DNA from: Polyangiaceae bacterium
Lineage (GTDB): Bacteria; Myxococcota_A; Polyangia; Polyangiales; Polyangiaceae
Direction: 5' to 3'
NCBI GenBank assembly: GCA_025936115.1
Contig: JAICTZ010000010.1
Location: forward strand, 1-64,000
DNA: 64,000 nt
The position numbers were made by a program, and so were the translations under genes. The stretch's first letter is position 1; each line of letters opens with the position of its first letter. This document shows, piece after piece, positions 45,050 to 53,393 of the stretch. The notes beneath the pieces are model-generated. The model made no database searches. It saw nothing but the letters and a program-made list of their open reading frames with translations, and was not told the DNA's origin.

Positions 45050-46510
45050 CTATCTGTACGGATTTCTCACGTTCAGGTCCTCCCCGCCGCTCTTCTTCTT
45101 TTGAGGACGCGATTGTCTCGGAATCGGCGGGGGCCTGGTCGGGGGCGCGACGCTTTGAGTCGGGGCGTCGGAGGGAAGCGCCTCAGGCGTCGTGACCGGC
45201 AGGACCTCGGTCTCGACCGGCGCAGGCGCAGCGGCGGCAGGCGGCGCCGCTGCGGCAGGCGGCGCCGTAACGACGATGGTCGGAAGCGGGGCCGCGCGCG
45301 TGTGGTCACGATGACTTAGCCAGAGCACGACGACCGCTGCGAGAGCTGCCGACGCCGCGCCGAGCGCAAAGAGTGGAAGGGCGAGGCGCCGGCCCGCATG
45401 CCCCACCCCCGAAGCGCGTGTGCCGTTCTGAACGCCGTCGGGGATGGACATCGCGCCGACCGACACGCTCGAGGGCGTCACGAGCGGCAAGGGCGGCGGA
45501 TGCGTGGGCTCGCTCTTGGCGAGCCAAGCACGCACCGCTTCACGCTGCTGCTCGATTTCTTCGCCGAGCGTCTGTCTTACGAAGGCCGCGACGTCGCGCG
45601 GCGGCGCGATGCCGTCGCGCGTCGTGGCCGCAGCTTCGAGAGCATCGGCGAATTGTCCCGCCGTGGCGTAGCGCACGTCCGGATCGCGCTCGAGCGCCTG
45701 CTTGACCACGGCACAGAGCTCCGAGCTCAGGTGCGGCGCCACGCGCGAAAGCTCCGGGATCGGCTCGTTCATCACGCGCTGGAGCGTCGCGACCTCGGTC
45801 TCGGCCTTGAACAGCCGTTTACCAGCGAGGGTCTCCCACAAGAGCACCCCTGCCGAGAACACGTCGGCGCGGCGATCGATGATGCCCTCGCCCTGTGCTT
45901 GCTCGGGCGCCATGTACGCGAGCTTGCCCTTGAGCTGGCCGACGCGCGTCGAAGAGAGCCGGCTCGTCGCGCGCGCGACGCCGAAGTCGGTGATGCGGGA
46001 AACGCCGTCGATGCCGACGAGGATGTTTTGAGGTGAAACGTCGCGATGGACGAGCTCCACGCTCACGCCCTTGTCGTCCTTGAGCTCGTGCGCCGCGTTG
46101 AGCCCCTGGAGCGCGTCGATCACGATACGCAGCGCGATCGGCGTGGGAATGCGATCGCCCTTGCCCGCCGCGCGCGCCAAGATACGCGCGAGGGTGTCCC
46201 CCTCGACGTATTCCATCACGAGGTAGTAGCCGACGGGACTCGCGCCTACCTCGAGGATCGAAACGACGTTCGGATGATGGATGCCCGCGGAGAGTCGAGC
46301 CTCGTCGAGGAACATCTCGACGAACTCCTTCTCGTTTTGCAGGTGCGGGTGCAGGCGCTTCATCGCGACGAAGCGCTGGAAGCCGCCCACGCCCCCGAGG
46401 CGCGCGAGGTAAACGGTCGCCATGCCGCCGGAGGCGATCTCGCCCACGAGCTCGTAGCGGTCGACGCGCATACGACCGGCGCCGGGTTCGAAGAGCTTCG
46501 TCGCCACCAT
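45050..46510 (-). CDS. Hanks-type Ser/Thr protein kinase, membrane-anchored
   Basis: 486 residues. The kinase domain covers about 15-290: ATP loop GEIASGGMATVY, Lys in AMKRL, catalytic HRDVSPQN and DFGVA. The juxtamembrane segment (about 295-375) is Pro-rich; one membrane helix follows at about 378-400, and a Pro/Ala-rich exterior tail to 486. The kinase begins at the end of the TPR gene (shared A at 46510). Substrate is unknown, but FHA proteins elsewhere in the window could read its phosphorylation. Confidence 0.95.
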   Translation of the reverse strand: MVATKLFEPGAGRMRVDRYELVGEIASGGMATVYLARLGGVGGFQRFVAMKRLHPHLQNEKEFVEMFLDEARLSAGIHHPNVVSILEVGASPVGYYLVMEYVEGDTLARILARAAGKGDRIPTPIALRIVIDALQGLNAAHELKDDKGVSVELVHRDVSPQNILVGIDGVSRITDFGVARATSRLSSTRVGQLKGKLAYMAPEQAQGEGIIDRRADVFSAGVLLWETLAGKRLFKAETEVATLQRVMNEPIPELSRVAPHLSSELCAVVKQALERDPDVRYATAGQFADALEAAATTRDGIAPPRDVAAFVRQTLGEEIEQQREAVRAWLAKSEPTHPPPLPLVTPSSVSVGAMSIPDGVQNGTRASGVGHAGRRLALPLFALGAASAALAAVVVLWLSHRDHTRAAPLPTIVVTAPPAAAAPPAAAAPAPVETEVLPVTTPEALPSDAPTQSVAPPTRPPPIPRQSRPQKKKSGGEDLNVRNPYR

Positions 46511-47553
46511 CAGAATGCGCCCCGCGCGCCGAGCGCTGGCCCGTTTGCCCAGCCTACGTACGGAGTCAGGTGCGGCTTGACGCGTCCCTGTTCCGTCGCG
46601 CCGTGCGACGACTTACCCCAATCGATCGCAAAGAGGCCTACCGCGGCCGTCGCGACGCCGAGCGCGCTCGTGACGCCGATGAGGACGTTCGTACGCGCCT
46701 GCGCAGCCCGGCCGTCCTTGTAATACTTGCAGTTTTCGTCGCCCGCCGCGCACTCGGCTTTGACCTTGTCGGCGCCGGGATTGTTGATCGTGTCGACGCC
46801 GCTCCAAATCGTGACGATGCCGGCAACGCCCGTCGCGCCGACACCCGCCCAGAACACAATCGGCGACAGACCGTGGTGCTCTTTTTGCGTTCCGCGGTCC
46901 GCGTCGGCGTTTTCCGGCTCGGGGGGAGGCGGTGCGGGTGCTACCTCGGGCACCGGCGCATCACTGGTGGCGAGCGAGAATTCGACGGTCCCGCTCGCGC
47001 CGGTCGTCGCCTCGACCGGCTTCGAAAACGCGCGGCCTTCGCCGAAACCGGCTCGCAGGTTGTGCATGCCGGCGCTCAAAAATAGCGTCCGGCGCGCCGC
47101 AGCGCTCCCGTGCACGACCTTGTTTCCGTCGGTAATCTCGCAAGGTTCGCTGCACGTGACGGTCAGCTCGTAGAGCTCCGACTTTGCGCGCTCGATGACG
47201 TCGGGCGCGATTTTCGAGATGTTCTCGTCGTTCGGGTAGAGGCTCAACGCGAGGGCGGCAAGCGTGCCCGCGCGGTCGAGATCGCCCGCTTTGTCTCGCG
47301 CGCGAATCGCAAGCTCCAGGGCCGTGGCGTTCGGAGCGCTCGCGTCCGCGCGTTCGAATTGCTCCGCTGCCTCGGCGAAGCGCCCGTCCTTGTAGGATTG
47401 GCGGCCGAGATCGAACGCTTCGGCCGCGGCACGGACCTGCTCCGGCGTCGGTTCTGACGCCGCGGTTTGCGCCGCTACGGGACTTGCCGCGCTACCGATG
47501 AGTAACGCGGCGAGAATACCCACGGCGCGCTCGATGCCGCAGGAACGTTGCAC
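46510..47553 (-). CDS. Exported TPR protein with C-terminal membrane helix region, partner of kinase
   Basis: About 347 residues from the GTG at 47553, which begins a signal peptide cleaved near VAAQT. TPR-like repeats lie at about 45-130 (AEAFDLGRQSYKDGRFAEAAEQFERA), then a beta-rich segment with two Cys (TCSEPCEI), a Pro/Glu linker, a hydrophobic helix (WAGVGATGVAGIVTIW), a loop with two Cys (AECAAGDENC) and a second helix. Such TPR/PEGA proteins often sit next to kinases in Polyangia. The gene overlaps the kinase start by one base. Confidence 0.75.
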   Translation of the reverse strand: MQRSCGIERAVGILAALLIGSAASPVAAQTAASEPTPEQVRAAAEAFDLGRQSYKDGRFAEAAEQFERADASAPNATALELAIRARDKAGDLDRAGTLAALALSLYPNDENISKIAPDVIERAKSELYELTVTCSEPCEITDGNKVVHGSAAARRTLFLSAGMHNLRAGFGEGRAFSKPVEATTGASGTVEFSLATSDAPVPEVAPAPPPPEPENADADRGTQKEHHGLSPIVFWAGVGATGVAGIVTIWSGVDTINNPGADKVKAECAAGDENCKYYKDGRAAQARTNVLIGVTSALGVATAAVGLFAIDWGKSSHGATEQGRVKPHLTPYVGWANGPALGARGAF

Positions 47554-47699
47554 GTACCAACCAAGAGTAACCCCAATTGCTCGCCTACGCGAGTGTTTCA
47601 CTCTGGGGACATGTAAGCGCATGTAGGCGGCTCCGCGCCAGAATGGCCACACGCCCGCTCGAGTCCCCGCTCTTTGGCTCGGCCACGGCCGGCCGAAAC

Positions 47700-49037
47700 T
47701 CACGACATCTCGACCAAGAGCCGGTCGGGGGTCTCGAGATAGTTCACGATCTCCTGCGCGAACACCGCTCCGACGTCGCCGTCGATGATGCGGTGGTCGA
47801 AGGAGAAGGAGAGCATCATCACGTCGCCGACGACGATTTCGTTACCGCGCACGACGGGCTTCTTCTTGATGGCATGGACGCCCATGATGCCGACTTCCGG
47901 GTAGTTGATGATGGGCGGAGCGATGAAGCCGCCAAGCTTGCCGAGCGAGCTCACGGTGAACGTCGAGCCGCCTAGATCTTCGCGCTGCGACTTGCCTTCG
48001 CGGGCGGCGACGGCGAGGCGGTCGATCTCCCTGCTGATCTCGAGGATGCTCAGCCGATCTGCGTCGCGCACGACCGGAACCATGAGGCCGGCTTCGGTCG
48101 CCATGGCGATACCGATGTCGTAGGTCTTCCGCACCACGAGCTCCATCGCCTGCTCGTCTACCACGGCGTTGAGACGCGGGTGGAGCTTGAGCGAAGCCAC
48201 GACCGCCTTCACGAAGAACGGCAGGAACGTGAGCTTGACCCCCGCGCGCTCGGCGTGGGGGCGCGCGCGTTCCCGGAGCTCGATGAGCTTCCCCACGTCG
48301 CACTCCTCGACGTAGTTGAAGTGCGCGGCCGTGTGCTTGGAGCGCGCCATGTTCTCGAAGATGCGCTTGCGTAAGCCGCGGATCGGCACGCGTTCGTCTG
48401 CCGGATTGGCCCGGGGTGGCGGCGGCGGAGCGACGGCGGGCGCGGCGGCCGCGGCCGGTGCGGGACGCGAGCCGGTCGTGGCGTGGCGTTCGACGTCTTC
48501 GCGCGTGACGCGGCCGGAGGAGCCGGACGGCGCGACTTGCCGCAAATCGACGCCGAGCTCACGCGCGAGCTTGCGTGTCGCGGGAGCGGCGAGCGGCTTG
48601 TCGGTGAAGTAGTCGTTCCCGCGCGGTGCAGGAGCGGCGGCGTTCATGCCCGGGAGGTTCTCGCGAATGTCGCCCACGGCGGACGCCACGGGCCCACTGC
48701 TCTGAGCGGCTGGTTTCGCGGCGGCTTCGGGCGCGGGCTTCGCAGCGGGTGCAGCGGCAGGCGCGGGAGCCGGCGCTTCGGCGGCAGCACCGCCACCTTC
48801 GAGATCGAGCACGACCAGCACGCCGCCGACGGGCACGGTGTCGCCGACCTTGAAGCGCCGCTCGGCCACTTTGCCGGCCTTCGGTGCGCCGATGGTGACG
48901 GTCGCTTTGTCCGTCATCACCTCCACCATCTCTTGGTTCTCCGCCACGGCGTCGCCCTCTTGGACGAGCCAGTTGACGATCTCACCTTCGGCGACACCCT
49001 CGCCGATGTCCGGCAGCTTGAACTCGAGCTTCGACAT
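47700..49037 (-). CDS. Dihydrolipoamide acyltransferase, E2 component of a 2-oxoacid dehydrogenase
   Basis: About 445 residues from the ATG at 49037. N-terminal lipoyl domain with the lipoylated Lys in MTDKATV, Ala/Pro linker, E1/E3-binding domain (TRKLARELGVDLRQVAPSG) and C-terminal acyltransferase with the active-site motif FDHRIIDGD. Sequence of the lipoyl domain (MTDKATVTIGAPKAG) is like branched-chain or BkdB-type E2s, but pyruvate cannot be excluded. It follows E1-beta after a 318-bp spacer that holds a dispersed repeat. Confidence 0.92.
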   Translation of the reverse strand: MSKLEFKLPDIGEGVAEGEIVNWLVQEGDAVAENQEMVEVMTDKATVTIGAPKAGKVAERRFKVGDTVPVGGVLVVLDLEGGGAAAEAPAPAPAAAPAAKPAPEAAAKPAAQSSGPVASAVGDIRENLPGMNAAAPAPRGNDYFTDKPLAAPATRKLARELGVDLRQVAPSGSSGRVTREDVERHATTGSRPAPAAAAAPAVAPPPPPRANPADERVPIRGLRKRIFENMARSKHTAAHFNYVEECDVGKLIELRERARPHAERAGVKLTFLPFFVKAVVASLKLHPRLNAVVDEQAMELVVRKTYDIGIAMATEAGLMVPVVRDADRLSILEISREIDRLAVAAREGKSQREDLGGSTFTVSSLGKLGGFIAPPIINYPEVGIMGVHAIKKKPVVRGNEIVVGDVMMLSFSFDHRIIDGDVGAVFAQEIVNYLETPDRLLVEMS

Positions 49038-49355
49038 GCGCGGGTGCGTTCTACCAATTTTTTCCCGCCGCGCACAGTGTGGTGTGTACGTAGGCGAGCG
49101 GTCGCGGAACGCGCTCAACGCCGGAACCCTCGCAGTGCTGCCGTGTAGCCCGGCCGCGGCCCAGCCGCGGCCCGGATCGCCCTCGAAGTCTCGGAAGAAC
49201 AGATCACGATCGGCGAGAGACTGCACCACCCCACGCAACGACCGGCGAGCCCGGCGCGTCGTGCGTCCAGGTCACGCGAGTCGCGTCAAGGCGCAGGGCC
49301 CGCCGACTCCCCAAAAACGGCGAACGCCGCCCAGAAACGCCGACGATGGAGCCAG
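49038..49355. other. 318-bp spacer between E1-beta and E2 genes
   Basis: No supported gene. It contains one copy of the dispersed element listed separately (49189-49320), and a GC-rich palindrome GGCCGCGGCCCAGCCGCGGCC near 49152-49173. The E2 ribosome-binding site is weak. Confidence 0.6.
49189..49320. repeat. Dispersed intergenic element, copy 1
   Basis: Block A (49189-49213) matches 62675-62699 at 23 of 25 bases, with 18 in a row identical (AGAACAGATCACGATCGG). Block B (49242-49257, CCGGCGAGCCCGGCGC) matches 62728-62743 at 15 of 16 after exactly 28 bp in both copies. A third block, ACTCCCCAAAAA (49306-49317), also recurs at the far end. Block B can fold as a small hairpin with stem CCGG/CCGG. 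Confidence 0.75.
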
Positions 49356-50330
49356 CTAGGACCTGACCACCGACAAAATTGCCGGCAAGATCCGATGCGA
49401 CAGCGGCAGGTATTCCATTTCGAGGGTGTACGGAAACGGCGTATCGAAGCCCGTCACGCGTACGGGCGCGGCTTCGAGGTGGTAGAGCGCGCGCTCGCAG
49501 ACGAGCGTCACGAGCTCGGCGCCGAAGCCGGCCGTGCGGGGCGCTTCGTGCACGACCACGAGCCGTCCGGTGCGTTTCACGCTGTCGATGACCGTGTTGA
49601 TGTCGAGCGGCCAAAGCGTGCGAAGATCGATCACCTCGGCATCGACGCCCTTTTCGGCGGCTTTGGTGGCAGCGTCCAGCGCTTCGTACAGCATGGCGCC
49701 GTAGGCGAGCACGGTCACGTGGCGGCCCGGGCGCACGACGCTCGCCGTCTCGAGCGGCACGGTGTAGTCGCCGTCCGGAACCTCCCCCTTGGCGGCCCGG
49801 TAGACGCGCTTGGGCTCGAAGAAGATGACCGGATCCGGATCACGAATCGACGCGAGCAAGAGGCCTTTGGCGTCGTAGGGATTCGACGGGATCACGACCT
49901 TGAGGCCGGGGACGCCGATGAACTGCGCCTCGGGGTGTTGAGAATGATAGTGCCCGCCGCGAATGCCGCCGCCGACCGGCGTGCGGATCACGATTTTTGC
50001 GGAGTATTCCCCGCCTGAACGGTAGCGGTACTTCGCGAGCTCGTTGACGATTTGGTCGTAGGCAGGCCAGATGAAATCGGCGAACTGGATTTCGACCACG
50101 GGCACGATGCCGTAGAGGGCCATGCCGACCGCGGAGCCGACGATGCCGTTTTCGCTGAGGGGCGTGTCGATGACGCGTTCCTCGCCGAACTCGTCCTGCA
50201 GGCCCGCCGTGACCCGAAACACGCCGCCGACCTTGCCCACGTCCTCGCCGAGCACGACGACGCGCTGATCGCTGCGCATGGCGATGCGCAGCGCGTCGTT
50301 GATGGCCTGAACCATGTTGATGGAAGCCAT
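49356..50330 (-). CDS. 2-oxoacid dehydrogenase E1 component, beta subunit
   Basis: 324 residues, transketolase-like beta fold. Typical segments are GEDVGKVGGVFRVT, ERVIDTPLSENGIVGSAVGMA and GGIRGGHYHSQ. In the branched-chain and pyruvate dehydrogenase complexes the beta subunit pairs with the alpha subunit to hold thiamine diphosphate. It starts three bases after the alpha-subunit stop. Confidence 0.93.
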   Translation of the reverse strand: MASINMVQAINDALRIAMRSDQRVVVLGEDVGKVGGVFRVTAGLQDEFGEERVIDTPLSENGIVGSAVGMALYGIVPVVEIQFADFIWPAYDQIVNELAKYRYRSGGEYSAKIVIRTPVGGGIRGGHYHSQHPEAQFIGVPGLKVVIPSNPYDAKGLLLASIRDPDPVIFFEPKRVYRAAKGEVPDGDYTVPLETASVVRPGRHVTVLAYGAMLYEALDAATKAAEKGVDAEVIDLRTLWPLDINTVIDSVKRTGRLVVVHEAPRTAGFGAELVTLVCERALYHLEAAPVRVTGFDTPFPYTLEMEYLPLSHRILPAILSVVRS

Positions 50331-50333
50331 GCC

Positions 50334-51461
50334 TTATCCGTGAGGCGACGGCGCGCGCGGCCCAGCGACGAGCTCGGCGCGCTGCTCGGCGAGATGCCAC
50401 GGCACTTTGGCGTAAACGTCGTCGAACATCGACTCGAGCGCGGGCGGCGGCGTCTTCTCGGCGACGGCTACTGCTTCGCGGAAGCGCGCGTCGATGTCGG
50501 CGCGCAGCGCCTTGTCGTCGGCGTCGCTCCACGCGCCGCGCTGGACGAGGTAGCTCCGCACCCGCTCGATGGGATCGCGCGCCGCCCAGGCCTGAACGGC
50601 CTCGCTCTCGCGATAGCGATTGGGATCATCGCTCGTCGAATGACCGCCCATACGATACGTGATGGCTTCGATCAGCGTCGGCCCTTCCCCGCGCATGCCG
50701 CGCTCGATGGCTCGTCGCGTGACGGAGACGACGGCGAAGACGTCGTTGCCGTCGACGCGCACACCGGGAATACCGTACGCGACGGCTTTTTCAGCGAAGG
50801 TGTGCGTGGCGGTCTGGCGCTCGACCGGCACGCTGATGGCCCAGCCGTTGTTGCGACAGAGGAAGACGACCGGCAAATGAAAGACGCCCGCGAAGTTCAA
50901 GCCGCTGTGAAAATCGGACGAGCTCGTCGCGCCGTCGCCGAAGTAGACGAGCGACGCGGCGTCGTCACGCCGGATCTTGGCGGCCCAAGCGGCGCCCACG
51001 GCGTGAGTGATCTGCGTCCCGACCGGCGAGCTGATCGACGCCCAGCCGACCGCCTTGCAGGTGTAGTGGCACGGCATCTGACGACCTTTGACGGTGTCGT
51101 TGGCGTTGCCGAACATGTTGTCGCAGAGCGTCTGCAGCGGCAGGCCGCGCATGAGCGCCGCCCCGAACTCGCGGTAGCAGGGGAAGAGCCAATCCTGCTT
51201 GCGCATCGCGAACGCCGAACCGAGGATCGCCGCCTCCTCCCCGAGCGAGCCGACGTGAAAGCCGATGCGCCCCTGGCGCTGCAGCGCCACGAAGCGCTCG
51301 TCGAGCTGGCGCGTCTGCACCAGGTGGCGATAGAGGAATTTCACCTCGTCGTCGCTCATACCTGGGTCGTGCGCGGGATCCAGCGTGCCGTCGTCCCGTA
51401 ATACGCTGACGATTGCGCTCGGGGCACTACTGCCCGAACGCTTGCTCTGCTCGGAGCTCAT
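50334..51461 (-). CDS. 2-oxoacid dehydrogenase E1 component, alpha subunit
   Basis: 375 residues. The thiamine diphosphate motif lies at YFGDGATSSSDFHSGLNFAGVFHLPVVFLCRNNGWAIS (read in part): GDG to NN is the standard GDG-x(24-27)-NN signature. The phosphorylation-loop region TYRMGGHSTSDDP is kept. It is closer to branched-chain E1-alpha (BkdA1) than to pyruvate E1-alpha by the overall pattern, but the substrate is not proved. No E3 gene (lpd) lies in the window. Confidence 0.92.
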   Translation of the reverse strand: MSSEQSKRSGSSAPSAIVSVLRDDGTLDPAHDPGMSDDEVKFLYRHLVQTRQLDERFVALQRQGRIGFHVGSLGEEAAILGSAFAMRKQDWLFPCYREFGAALMRGLPLQTLCDNMFGNANDTVKGRQMPCHYTCKAVGWASISSPVGTQITHAVGAAWAAKIRRDDAASLVYFGDGATSSSDFHSGLNFAGVFHLPVVFLCRNNGWAISVPVERQTATHTFAEKAVAYGIPGVRVDGNDVFAVVSVTRRAIERGMRGEGPTLIEAITYRMGGHSTSDDPNRYRESEAVQAWAARDPIERVRSYLVQRGAWSDADDKALRADIDARFREAVAVAEKTPPPALESMFDDVYAKVPWHLAEQRAELVAGPRAPSPHG

Positions 51462-51600
51462 CGATTCATCCAGCTCGGCTCACGTCTCGGTCGCCGCGGC
51501 TCTCGTCCGGGCGCCACGAGCGCGGCGCAAGATAGCACCAACGTTTCGGCCGTCATGCCGAAAAAAGCGGCGGGCCGTGCGAAAGCGCGCGGGGCGCGGG

Positions 51601-52167
51601 CTAGTCCGAAAGCGCGGACGCTACCTCGGACAGAGCCGTCGAAGTCGCCTGCGCGTTCAAGCCGAGCGCGAGGGCGAGCCGGTCGAGCACGGAGCGTTCG
51701 ACATCGCTCACTCCGCCGGAGACGTACGCGAGTAGGGCCGCGACGCGCAGCACTTCCCGCCCGTGGTCTTCCCGCGCGATGCTGCGCGCCACCATTTGAA
51801 TGCGCTTATCGACGCCGTCTTCCGCGACTTGATCGTGCAGGTCGCCGAGCAGCGCGGCGATCTGGCGCTCGGCCACGCGGCCGCCGCACGCCTCGAACAC
51901 CACGTGCTGGAACGCCGCCTGCTCGGTAGCGTCGAACTCGCCGTCGGCCGTGGCCACGAGGAACGCGCTTTCGACGATGGCTTCGAAGAGCCGCGCGGCC
52001 TCGGGATCGAAGCCCGTCGGTTGTGTCAGGTCGTCTTCCGAGCTCTTGCCGTAAGACGCTGCGGATGCGACCAAAATCGAATCCTTGACCCCGCGGTCCG
52101 CGTAGTTCGGCGGACGGCTCAACTGGCTCAGGACTTTCCCGATGAGGGACGCGTTGTTGGCGGGCAT
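51601..52167 (-). CDS. TerB-like domain protein
   Basis: 188 residues. The helical TerB-like core (about 58-188) has the acidic helix pair ADGEFDATEQAAFQHV and GVSDVERSVLDRLA, which in the family forms a metal-binding or interaction surface. Residues 1-50 are basic and probably unstructured. It precedes the E1 genes at a distance of 139 bp and follows lipA. Role unknown. Confidence 0.8.
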   Translation of the reverse strand: MPANNASLIGKVLSQLSRPPNYADRGVKDSILVASAASYGKSSEDDLTQPTGFDPEAARLFEAIVESAFLVATADGEFDATEQAAFQHVVFEACGGRVAERQIAALLGDLHDQVAEDGVDKRIQMVARSIAREDHGREVLRVAALLAYVSGGVSDVERSVLDRLALALGLNAQATSTALSEVASALSD

Positions 52168-52318
52168 GAGGATGTCCCGCCGTGCTGCGTCGGCGAGCGT
52201 TCTCGAAGCTACACCGCATCGAGGCCGGCTTGAAAGAGCCGTCTTTTTTCCCGAAATCTCCGCGCGTTAAGTCGTGCCCCGAAGCTCTGCGCCCGGCGCC
52301 CGGGCACGAGCCCGCGGA

Positions 52319-53353
52319 TCAGCGGGGGTTCGATGCTCGCCGCACGAGGGCGCTCGGACTCAAGAGGCCCCCTGCGGGAACACCGGGCTCGGGAGGTTTG
52401 CTCGCGGCCGGCCGCGGCTCGACCCCGTTCGCGCTCGCCGGATTCAGCCGCGCGGCGACGAAACCCTCGGCCGCGTGGTAGCTCGAACGCACGAGCGGCC
52501 CCGATGCCACGAAAGCGAACCCGAGCGCGTAAGCTCGCGCTTTGTAGTCGGCGAACTCCTCGGGCGTGACGTAACGCGCCACCTGGGCGTGCTTCGGCGT
52601 CGGCCGCAGGTACTGGCCGAGCGTCACGATGTCGACGCCCGCCGCGCGCAAATCCGCGAGCGTTTCTTCCACCTCGTCGCGGCTTTCGCCGAGGCCGAGC
52701 ATGATCGAGCTTTTGACGAAGCGATCGGGAGCACGCTCCTTGGCGTGACGGAGCACGCCGAGCGACAAGTCGTAATCGCAGCGCGCGTCGCGGATGAGCG
52801 GCGTGAGCCGGCGCGTCACCTCGACGTTGTGGGCGAAGACGGCAGGCGCGGAGCCCAGCACGACGTCCACGTCACCGAGCCGCCCGCGAAAATCGCCGAC
52901 GAGCGTCTCGACGAGCAACTCGGGGCGCCGTTCGCGCAGGCCGTCGACGGTGCGCGCGACCTGGAGCGCACCGCCGTCGATCAGATCGTCGCGATCCACC
53001 ATGGTCAAAACGACGTACTTGAGGTCGAGCGTCGCGATGGCGCGCGCGACATGCTCGGGCTCGCGCGGATCGTAGGCGCCGCGCGGATTGCCCGTGGTCA
53101 CTGCGCAAAAGCGGCAGCCGCGCGTGCAAGTGTGGCCGAGCAGCATGATCGTCGCCGTGCCGGCGGTCCAGCATTCCCCGACGTTCGGACAGCGCGCTTC
53201 CTCACACACGGTGTAAAGGTCGAGGCTCCGGAGCGTTTGCTTGAGCTTCGCATACGTCTCGCCTCCGGGCGCGCGCACCTTGAGCCAAGGGGGCTTCGGT
53301 TCCTTGTGCGGCGACGGCGGTGAGCCGCCCTTCGGGTCTTCGGCAGAGAGCAC
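52319..53353 (-). CDS. lipA: Lipoyl synthase
   Basis: 344 residues from a GTG. Radical-SAM enzyme that inserts two sulfurs into octanoyl-carrier protein or octanoyl-lipoyl domain to form lipoate. The SAM cluster motif is CTRGCRFC, the auxiliary cluster motif CEEARCPNVGEC, and the C-terminal RSSYHAAE motif is kept. A C-terminal 35-residue extension is lineage-specific. Close to the E2 gene, its substrate's likely carrier. It is divergent from the C1A protease gene. Confidence 0.95.
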   Translation of the reverse strand: MLSAEDPKGGSPPSPHKEPKPPWLKVRAPGGETYAKLKQTLRSLDLYTVCEEARCPNVGECWTAGTATIMLLGHTCTRGCRFCAVTTGNPRGAYDPREPEHVARAIATLDLKYVVLTMVDRDDLIDGGALQVARTVDGLRERRPELLVETLVGDFRGRLGDVDVVLGSAPAVFAHNVEVTRRLTPLIRDARCDYDLSLGVLRHAKERAPDRFVKSSIMLGLGESRDEVEETLADLRAAGVDIVTLGQYLRPTPKHAQVARYVTPEEFADYKARAYALGFAFVASGPLVRSSYHAAEGFVAARLNPASANGVEPRPAASKPPEPGVPAGGLLSPSALVRRASNPR

Positions 53354-53393
53354 GAGGGAGTCCTAGCACGAGTGTTGACGCCTCAAAGGAGCG

